A stretch of DNA of 5,058 nt. Origin: Bacteroidota bacterium. GTDB taxonomy: Bacteria; Bacteroidota; Ignavibacteria; Ignavibacteriales; Melioribacteraceae. Of this stretch, positions 1 through 5,058 are shown piece by piece. Location of the stretch: the NCBI GenBank assembly GCA_023381535.1, contig JAMCSN010000147.1, positions 1 to 5,058 on the forward strand. Reading direction: 5' to 3'. Position numbers and translations under genes: made by a program. The notes under the pieces are model-generated. The model searched no databases. It saw only the letters and a list, made by a program, of their open reading frames with translations, and was not told the DNA's origin. Within the stretch, counting starts at the first letter, position 1, and each line of letters opens with the position of its first letter.

Positions 1-1
1 C

Positions 2-736
2 TTCTTAGTCTTCGCGGCATTTATCGGTCTGGTGTCGTTTCATGAATTTTCTAAAATGGTTAAGAACAGAAAATACTTTACGAATAATCTCGTTGGATAT
101 TTAGCCATTGTTGCCATCATTTTAAATGAGTACAAAACTTTTATCGATTTCAAAATTTTATTTTTTTTGATTGTAGCTGTGCTGCTGCTTTTTGAGCTGT
201 TCCGGAATAAAGAATCCGCCGTATCAAACCTTGGAGTTTCTCTTCTAGGAATTTTTTACATTGGATTTTTCTCCTCAGCGCTTGTGAACTTGCGTGAATT
301 CTATAACGATTCCATTTTCGTTTACAGCCAGGGCGGGTATTTAATCATTTCAATTTTAGTTTCGATTTGGATTTGCGATTCCGCCGCTTACTTTTTAGGT
401 ACCGCATACGGAAAAAATAAATTGATGCCGCGTGTAAGTCCCAACAAAAGCTGGGAAGGCGCATTCGCCGGATTTGTTTTTTCGATAATAGGAATGCTGG
501 CGTGCAAATCTATTATAGCTGATTTCCTAAACTGGAGCGACGCAATCGTTATTGGCTTGATTGTAGGAACCGTTGGGCAAATCGGCGATCTAATCGAAAG
601 TCTGATCAAGCGGGACACTTTTGTTAAGGATTCGTCTTCAATCATACCGGGTCATGGCGGAATTTTTGACCGGTTCGATTCATTACTTTTCTCTGCGCCG
701 GTTGTATATTTGTACCTCAATTATATAGCCAAGTAA
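2..736 (+). CDS. cdsA: Phosphatidate cytidylyltransferase (CDP-diacylglycerol synthase), 5'-truncated by the window edge
   Basis: This integral inner-membrane enzyme makes CDP-diacylglycerol and pyrophosphate from phosphatidic acid and CTP, the branch point for bacterial phospholipids. The frame is open from base 2, so the first in-frame GTG (32) is not the real start; 244 codons are visible, and compared with the usual 260-290 residues roughly 20-45 are missing upstream. The protein is a series of hydrophobic membrane segments. The family signature lies at 599-679 and is complete: S-x-x-K-R, then K-D, then PGHGG and DRFD, which hold the conserved metal-binding acidic residues. Upstream, WICDSAAYF (Asp codon at 377) and the SPNKSWEG motif (about 437-460) also match CdsA. 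No key residue is lost. cdsA commonly sits in envelope-biogenesis clusters. The identification is firm; only the 5' end is unknown. Confidence 0.95.
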   Translation, partial: FLVFAAFIGLVSFHEFSKMVKNRKYFTNNLVGYLAIVAIILNEYKTFIDFKILFFLIVAVLLLFELFRNKESAVSNLGVSLLGIFYIGFFSSALVNLREFYNDSIFVYSQGGYLIISILVSIWICDSAAYFLGTAYGKNKLMPRVSPNKSWEGAFAGFVFSIIGMLACKSIIADFLNWSDAIVIGLIVGTVGQIGDLIESLIKRDTFVKDSSSIIPGHGGIFDRFDSLLFSAPVVYLYLNYIAK

Positions 737-883
737 AGCTTTGTTCTTCTGTTCTTGCCCGACCCGTTTCGTCCCGATGGTTGAATCGAGGCAGAGAAAG
801 TCGAGGCAGGCTCTTAATCTGGGCGGTACTAATCCACACGATGAAAGACAGAGTAAGAGCAAGAATAAGCTTAAGAGCAAGAT
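736..883. repeat. Repeat-bearing intergenic segment with imperfect inverted ends
   Basis: The spacer between cdsA and rimO contains structure not explained by either gene. AAGCTT plus TTCTT at 736-748 (two bases between) is mirrored by AAGAA plus AAGCTT at 861-872 (one base between), an imperfect inverted repeat about 137 bases end to end. A 7-base pair TTCTTGC (752-758) / GCAAGAA (859-865) overlaps it. Inside are two direct repeats: TCGAGGCAG at 786-794 and 801-809 (period 15), and TAAGAGCAAGA at 854-864 and 872-882 (period 18). The + strand is purine-rich from about 784 to 883. Both strands happen to be open in one frame here, but neither product resembles a protein family. It could be a small non-autonomous dispersed repeat or simply a degenerate spacer; no target-site duplication was identified. 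Confidence 0.4.
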
Positions 884-929
884 AATATTCCAAAACAAAC
901 GTTATGATTTACCTGAAAGATTTTTTCAC

Positions 930-2258
930 ATGAACAAAGAAAAAATTTCCGTTATAACTCTCGGCTGTTCGAAGAACACAGTTGATTCCGAACGGCTGAT
1001 GAGTCAATTGAAACTGAATAAATTTGATCTGATCGGCGACCCCAACAAAGCCGATTCCGTTGTGATCAACACGTGCGGATTTATTGACGCGGCTAAAGAG
1101 GAATCCATCAACACAATTCTTTCTGCCATCGAGTTGAAGAAAAAAGGAAGGCTAAAAAAAGTTATAGTCGCCGGCTGTCTTTCGGAAAGATACATGAATG
1201 ATTTGATGAAAGAGATTCCTGAAGTCGATGCATTCTTTGGAACCGAAGCTTACGAAGGAATTGTCCGCGAATTCGGCGGCAACTTAAAATATGAATTGCT
1301 CGGCGAGCGAATAGTTACAACGCCGAAACATTTTGCTTATCTGAAAATCAGCGAAGGGTGCGATAACCCTTGTTCCTTTTGTGCTATCCCGCTTATGCGC
1401 GGAGTTCATAAAACCAAACCGATGGATGAATTGCTAAACGAAGCGTCGCTGCTCGCCGCAAAAGGAGTTAAAGAATTAATTCTCATTGGGCAAGACACGA
1501 CCGATTACGGAATCGATTTATACGGCAAAAGAAACATTGCCGAGCTGCTGCGGAAATTATCCGGGATTGCCGGCATAGAATGGATTCGTTTACTTTATGT
1601 TTATCCCTCTCATCTTCCGGATGAACTGATAGAAGAAATCGCCGTCAATCCGAAAATTTGTAAATACATCGACATTCCACTTCAGCATATTTCCGATAAT
1701 GTTTTAAAATCCATGCGGCGCGGTATAACGAAAAGAAGAACGGTAGAACTTCTGCAACAGTTGAAAGAACGTATTCCAAACTTAACTTTGCGGACGACTT
1801 TTATTGTCGGCTACCCGAATGAAACAGAAAATGAATTTGAGGAACTTTGCGGCTTCGTCCGCGATATAAAATTTGACCGTTTCGGCGTGTTCAATTATTC
1901 GGTTGAAGAAAACACTCCGAGTTTCATCCTTAACGACCCGATTCCGCTGGAAACAAAAGAAGAACGGAAAGCAACACTAATGGAAATTCAAAAAAATATT
2001 TCGGAAGAAAAGAATCGCATGTTTATCGGCAAAAAAATGAAAGTGGTCATCGACGCGTTTGAAAACAATCAGTACATAGGACGAACCGAACGCGACGCGC
2101 CGGAAGTGGACGGCGAAGTAATAATAGATGCAAAAAAAGGTGCATTAGAGATTGGTGAATTTTATGACGTTGAAATTTACGATTGCAATGAGTATGATTT
2201 ATTTGGTAACTTAACTAAAGTTAGCGAGCTACATACGCAAGCAAAGGAGTCACAATGA
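930..2258 (+). CDS. rimO: Ribosomal protein S12 methylthiotransferase RimO
   Basis: RimO is a cytosolic radical-SAM enzyme that adds a methylthio group to the conserved aspartate of ribosomal protein S12. With the ATG at 930 the protein has 442 residues, the normal family length, and begins directly with the N-terminal domain. Domain order: methylthiotransferase domain with three cluster-binding cysteines (Cys13 in LGCSKNTVDSE, Cys49 in NTCGF, Cys83 in AGCLSERY); radical-SAM domain with CxxxCxxC at Cys144, Cys148, Cys151, plus PLQHISDNVLKSMRRG (250-265) and TTFIVGYPNETE (289-300); then a C-terminal TRAM domain from about 365. GCSKNTVDSE and DAPEVDG (389-395) favour RimO over the tRNA enzyme MiaB. 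The frame extends upstream to TTG 741 and ATG 777, but those 63 extra codons are repeat-bearing spacer and unlike RimO. The start has only a weak GAAAGA (915-920) before it. The stop overlaps the next gene. Confidence 0.96.
   Translation: MNKEKISVITLGCSKNTVDSERLMSQLKLNKFDLIGDPNKADSVVINTCGFIDAAKEESINTILSAIELKKKGRLKKVIVAGCLSERYMNDLMKEIPEVDAFFGTEAYEGIVREFGGNLKYELLGERIVTTPKHFAYLKISEGCDNPCSFCAIPLMRGVHKTKPMDELLNEASLLAAKGVKELILIGQDTTDYGIDLYGKRNIAELLRKLSGIAGIEWIRLLYVYPSHLPDELIEEIAVNPKICKYIDIPLQHISDNVLKSMRRGITKRRTVELLQQLKERIPNLTLRTTFIVGYPNETENEFEELCGFVRDIKFDRFGVFNYSVEENTPSFILNDPIPLETKEERKATLMEIQKNISEEKNRMFIGKKMKVVIDAFENNQYIGRTERDAPEVDGEVIIDAKKGALEIGEFYDVEIYDCNEYDLFGNLTKVSELHTQAKESQ
2243..2249 (+). promoter_or_regulatory. 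Strong ribosome binding site of the GWxTD gene
   Basis: AAAGGAG lies five bases before the ATG at 2255, inside the last codons of rimO. It is the clearest Shine-Dalgarno sequence in the window and fixes the start of the downstream gene, supporting translational coupling through the ATGA overlap. Confidence 0.8.
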
Positions 2259-3529
2259 AACGGTTGGCATTGATCTGGTGTTTATTAGGAGCGGTTTTAT
2301 ACGCGCAAGTCGAATACTCTGCCCGCGCAGGTGCTTTCGGAAGCGTTATTAATTTTTCGGTCGATTATGCCAACTACAAAAGCGCAGTTCCGAATAAATC
2401 GCGTGTCGATGTGTTTGTAAAAGTCCCTTATTCAAGCATTCAATTTGTAAAAAAGGAAAACTCATATCACGCCACGTATGACGTTACTTTAACTTTCCTA
2501 GACGAGAGTAAGAAGAACGTTCTGTTTGAAAGAATCTGGAAAGAACGCGTTAAGTCGGATGATTTCGATCAGACGCTTTCCAAAAATAATTTCAATCTGA
2601 GCTACAAAAGTTACGACATGAATCCCGGCAAGTATTTTTTGAAATGTATAATCGAGGATTCAGAATCACGAAAAACGTCTTTTAAAGAAATTCCGTTAAC
2701 CGTCCGGCAGATTTCCGACACTCTCGGTATGAGCGACGTAATGTTTATCTCCGATGTCGTTAAAGATTCTACCGGTGAAAAAATTATTCCGAATGTTTCA
2801 ACCTTTGTTACAAATAAAACCGATTCACTTTCTTTCTTCTTCACTATTTATTCGAACAAAGCCCGCGACATAGTTCTTGAATACTCGATGAACGAATTAA
2901 AGAGCGGTAAATCTTTCAAGCAGGATGATCCCCGTACATTAAAAGCCGGAAATAATCTTATCAGACACACAATCAAAAATGCAAACTTTTCTTTGGGAGA
3001 TTATACATTGAAAGTTGCATTGAAGAACAAAGATTGGAAAGATGTTGAGACAACCGAGAAAAAGTTTTATTCGATAATCTACGGTGTGCCGAATACCATA
3101 ACCGATCTCGACCTGGCCGTTGATGAAATGCTTTACATCGCAACGCCGGAAGAATTAGATTTTATTAAAGACGCTAAGACATACGATGAAAAACTTAACC
3201 GATTCCTTGCTTACTGGGATAAGAAAAAACCTAATCCGAAAATTGAGGAGAACCCGATTCTTTATGAATATTACCGGAGAATCGAATACGCAAACAAAAC
3301 TTTCAAAGGATTCGGCGCAGGATGGCATTCCGACATGGGAATGGTCTATGTTACGTTCGGACCGCCCAGTTACGTTGAACGGCATCCGATGGATCCCGAT
3401 GCAAAGCCGTATGAGATTTGGGATTATTACGATCTGAACCGCAGTTTTGTTTTTTCCGATCAAACCGGGTTTGGAGATTACAGGCTTGTCAATCCGGATT
3501 ACAGCCGCTGGCCCGGATATAGACAGTGA
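2255..3529 (+). CDS. Secreted GWxTD domain-containing protein
   Basis: This 424-residue protein carries the GWxTD domain, found in Bacteroidota, Ignavibacteria, Acidobacteriota and related groups; its biochemical role is not established. Residues 1-17 form a signal peptide (MKR, hydrophobic core, likely cleavage LYA|QV). Cys9 lies inside the hydrophobic core without a lipobox, so a lipoprotein is unlikely. Residues 18-150 and about 155-275 look like two beta-rich, Ig-like regions, the second ending in GDYTLKVALKN. The GWxTD domain covers about 285-420: LAYWDKKKPNP (318-328), EYYRRIEYAN (338-347), GWHSDMGMVYVTFGPP (356-371), PYEIWDYY (385-392) and FSDQTGFGDYRL (400-411). The name-giving threonine is serine here (GWHSD), a mild change. 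The start overlaps the rimO stop as ATGA with a strong ribosome binding site, and two stops (TGA, TAG) end the gene. Export to the periplasm or beyond is likely; any enzymatic or structural function would be a guess. Confidence 0.9.
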   Translation: MKRLALIWCLLGAVLYAQVEYSARAGAFGSVINFSVDYANYKSAVPNKSRVDVFVKVPYSSIQFVKKENSYHATYDVTLTFLDESKKNVLFERIWKERVKSDDFDQTLSKNNFNLSYKSYDMNPGKYFLKCIIEDSESRKTSFKEIPLTVRQISDTLGMSDVMFISDVVKDSTGEKIIPNVSTFVTNKTDSLSFFFTIYSNKARDIVLEYSMNELKSGKSFKQDDPRTLKAGNNLIRHTIKNANFSLGDYTLKVALKNKDWKDVETTEKKFYSIIYGVPNTITDLDLAVDEMLYIATPEELDFIKDAKTYDEKLNRFLAYWDKKKPNPKIEENPILYEYYRRIEYANKTFKGFGAGWHSDMGMVYVTFGPPSYVERHPMDPDAKPYEIWDYYDLNRSFVFSDQTGFGDYRLVNPDYSRWPGYRQ

Positions 3530-3623
3530 TAGAACGTTAAGCAAGAGTGAAGAGTGCAGAACGTAGAGTTACTATAAATGTTTAATTCATTCCGCATAAT
3601 AATTTTTTAAATCTACTTTAAAA
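3530..3623. other. Spacer with a tandem heptamer and AT-rich leader
   Basis: This 94-base gap is the only non-coding DNA between rimO and the right edge. Its first half is purine-rich and repetitive: AAGAGTG occurs twice in direct tandem (3543-3549, 3550-3556), and AGAACGT occurs at 3531-3537 and 3558-3564. Its second half (about 3571-3623) is very AT-rich, with a T-run at 3603-3608 and an in-frame stop at 3600 before the kinase start. I see no GC-rich stem before the T-run, so no intrinsic terminator. A promoter for the kinase could lie in the AT-rich half, but no convincing pair of boxes was found. Confidence 0.5.
3543..3556. repeat. Two tandem copies of AAGAGTG
   Basis: Two exact, abutting 7-base units lie just after the GWxTD stop codons and are flanked by AGAACGT at 3531-3537 and 3558-3564. 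The array is short and could be chance or slippage in a purine-rich spacer. Confidence 0.6.
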
Positions 3624-4592
3624 ATGATTCTCACTGTTACAATCAATCCGCTTTTAGAAAGACGATTGTTTTTTCATTCCGTTGAACTTGGAAAAGAAAA
3701 CAGAAGCATCAGAGAAACTTTTTCTGCGGGCGGAAAAGGAATAAACGTAAGCCGGCAATTAAACTTTCTCGGAATTCCGAATCATGCTTTTACTTTCCTG
3801 GGCGGAAACAACGGAAAAATTTTGCGTCATTGCATCACCAATGACAAAATTGATTTGAGTGTTGTTTCAACAAAATCCGAAACGCGTTCGGCAGATGTAA
3901 TCATCGAAGAGAATTCAAATCGCATCTCAACCTTTTTCGGCACAAACAGCGAAGTAAATATTTCGGAATCATCGGACTTCAAAAGTAAACTTGAGAAGAT
4001 GATTCAGAATTGCTCAATCGCAGTTTTCGCCGGAAGTTCTCCATCTCCGGCGGCAGATGATATTTTTCCATTCGGAATCGAGCTTGCAAACAAACATGAT
4101 AAAGTTTCCATACTTGATACTTACGGCAACCATCTCAAAAATTGCATCGATGCGTCGCCGACTGCGATTCACAATAACGTTTCCGAAGTTGAAAGGTCGC
4201 TCAATATGTCACTTCACAGCGAATCAAACAAACTTGAATACTTGCGCGGGCTATATTCCAAAGGGGTAAAACTAACTTTTCTAACCGACGGCGCAAATGC
4301 GGCGTACGTTTCAAAATTTGATTTTCACTACAAGATTGATCAGCCGAAAATTCAAACATTAGATGCAACTGGAAGCGGCGACGCATTTGTAGCCGGCATC
4401 GCCTACGGGATGGAAAAGTCGTTGGTGTTTGATGAGTTTGCAAAAATCGCCTCGGCATTGGGCGCGGCAAACGCTTCAATGCTCAAAACATGTTCCGTCT
4501 CGTTTGATCAAATGAATCGTTATGTTGATACAGTGAAAGTTACACCCGTCGGTAAAAAGATGAAGATAATTGATGACTCGCCGAATTATTAG
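3624..4592 (+). CDS. PfkB-family sugar kinase, 1-phosphofructokinase/tagatose-6-phosphate kinase-like
   Basis: This 322-residue cytosolic protein belongs to the PfkB (ribokinase) superfamily, nearest the FruK/LacC branch, which phosphorylates phosphorylated hexoses with ATP. MILTVTINP opens the protein as in that branch. SAGGKGINVSRQL (34-46) is the first PfkB signature, NxxE is Asn185-Glu188, and DATGSGDAFVAGIAYG (247-262) is the second signature with probable catalytic base Asp253. Several substrate-side positions are unusual: the NPxxD aspartate is glutamate (Glu12), the TRxN segment reads TRSAD (87-91), GSLP is GSSP (137-140), KPNxxE is HNNxxE, and the anion-hole GAGD is GSGD (250-253). 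The catalytic core is intact, so it is probably active, but the substrate is uncertain. Its start has an in-frame stop 24 bases upstream and an A-rich leader rather than a Shine-Dalgarno sequence. Its last 20 bases overlap the POTRA gene, implying cotranscription. Confidence 0.88.
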   Translation: MILTVTINPLLERRLFFHSVELGKENRSIRETFSAGGKGINVSRQLNFLGIPNHAFTFLGGNNGKILRHCITNDKIDLSVVSTKSETRSADVIIEENSNRISTFFGTNSEVNISESSDFKSKLEKMIQNCSIAVFAGSSPSPAADDIFPFGIELANKHDKVSILDTYGNHLKNCIDASPTAIHNNVSEVERSLNMSLHSESNKLEYLRGLYSKGVKLTFLTDGANAAYVSKFDFHYKIDQPKIQTLDATGSGDAFVAGIAYGMEKSLVFDEFAKIASALGAANASMLKTCSVSFDQMNRYVDTVKVTPVGKKMKIIDDSPNY

Positions 4593-5058
4593 AAATTGTC
4601 TCGCGTTTTTCTTTTTCACCTACACCTTCCTTTCTGCTCAAGAAATTTTCTCGATACAAATAACCGGTAATAAAATTTTCACCACAAACGATTACTTGGG
4701 GTGGATGAAAGTTAGCCCGGGGACAAAAATATTTCCGGCTTTGGAAGACAGTGTTTGCGGAAGAATTTACTCGTCATTGCGCAGCGAAGGTTACTTTCAC
4801 CCGGCAATTAACTCGAAAGTTGAAAAGATCGATTCTTCCAAATCAAAATTAATTGTTGATGTTGATGAAGGTAAGCCAACATTAATAAATAAAATTATGT
4901 TCAACTCCGGGCTTAAAGATTCTCTTCGACTTGCAAATTTCTTATCCGATCTTGATAATGCAGTTTTCACAAAAGGAAATATTGAGTCAGCCTTCTCCAA
5001 TATTTTTGATTACTACGAGAACATCGGATTCCCTTTCGCCTCGATTAAGATTGAGTCG
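4573..5058 (+). CDS. POTRA-domain outer-membrane protein (Omp85/BamA-TamA-like), 3'-truncated by the window edge
   Basis: The frame is open from ATG 4573 to the last base, giving 162 codons of a longer protein. Residues 1-22 form a signal peptide (MTRRIIR, then a Phe-rich core, likely cleavage LSA|QE). Residues 25 to about 98 have the pattern of a POTRA domain: IQITGNKIFTTNDYL, a Pro-Gly turn, an amphipathic helix ending SLRSEGYFHPAI, and the closing strand IVDVDEGKP. Residues about 99-162 look like a second POTRA with the same helix-Gly-Phe arrangement (YYENIGFPFASIKI). Repeated POTRA domains after a signal peptide are typical of Omp85 proteins, which insert or translocate proteins at the outer membrane; the beta-barrel expected downstream is not visible, so which member it is remains open. 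The start overlaps the kinase by 20 bases; an in-frame stop at 4561 leaves only TTG 4570 as an alternative. AGATGAAGA at 4558-4566 may act as a weak ribosome binding site. Confidence 0.83.
   Translation, partial: MTRRIIRNCLAFFFFTYTFLSAQEIFSIQITGNKIFTTNDYLGWMKVSPGTKIFPALEDSVCGRIYSSLRSEGYFHPAINSKVEKIDSSKSKLIVDVDEGKPTLINKIMFNSGLKDSLRLANFLSDLDNAVFTKGNIESAFSNIFDYYENIGFPFASIKIES

Noticed and set aside
775..795. GGTTGAATC resembling a tRNA T-loop
   Set aside because: It lacks the GGTTCGAATCC form and a matching stem, and no acceptor, D or anticodon arm can be laid out around it.
683..898. Antisense frame of 71 codons over the cdsA-rimO spacer
   Set aside because: It is a Leu- and Ser-rich product of the repeat-bearing spacer, runs into the end of cdsA on the opposite strand and resembles no family.
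2255..2320. GWxTD protein as a lipoprotein because of Cys9
   Set aside because: The cysteine is too early and inside the hydrophobic core, with no lipobox before it; a LYA|QV signal peptidase I site fits better.
3155..3544. Antisense frame of 129 codons
   Set aside because: It lies opposite the conserved GWxTD domain, whose sense-strand motifs are clear; the antisense product shows no recognisable motif.
3597..3611. T-run as a possible terminator before the kinase
   Set aside because: No GC-rich inverted repeat precedes the T-run, so it is better read as part of an AT-rich leader.
4201..4479. Antisense frame of 92 codons
   Set aside because: It is an Arg-rich, low-complexity shadow of the kinase gene and covers its catalytic motif on the other strand.

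Overview
The window is a compact stretch of bacterial chromosome with every recognisable gene on the + strand. It reads: end of cdsA (phospholipid synthesis), rimO (ribosomal protein S12 methylthiotransferase), a secreted GWxTD-domain protein, a PfkB-family sugar kinase, and the start of a signal-peptide-bearing POTRA protein that looks like the N-terminus of an Omp85/BamA-type outer-membrane protein. The moderately AT-rich composition, the GWxTD protein, the outer-membrane protein and the often weak Shine-Dalgarno sequences fit a Gram-negative member of the Bacteroidota/Ignavibacteria (FCB) side of the tree. This placement is inference from gene content; there is no rRNA marker.

Layout. Positions 2-736 hold the C-terminal 244 codons of cdsA. 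A 193-base spacer (737-929) follows, unusually long for this window, and contains short direct repeats and an imperfect inverted repeat. rimO runs 930-2258 and overlaps the GWxTD gene (2255-3529) by four bases (ATGA), which has a strong ribosome binding site, so the two are almost certainly cotranscribed. A 94-base spacer (3530-3623) with a tandem heptamer precedes the PfkB-family kinase (3624-4592). The kinase overlaps the POTRA gene (from 4573) by 20 bases; that gene is open to the last base.

How the genes relate. CdsA makes CDP-diacylglycerol for membrane lipids, the GWxTD protein is exported, and the POTRA protein probably belongs to outer-membrane protein insertion or transport, so three of five genes concern the envelope. 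RimO is a translation-related housekeeping enzyme and the kinase is metabolic. No CRISPR array, transposase, integrase, rRNA or tRNA was seen. Most of the window is ordinary. The points that merit a second look are the repeat-bearing spacer before rimO, the atypical substrate-binding motifs of the kinase, and the GWxTD/POTRA neighbourhood, whose function is not established.
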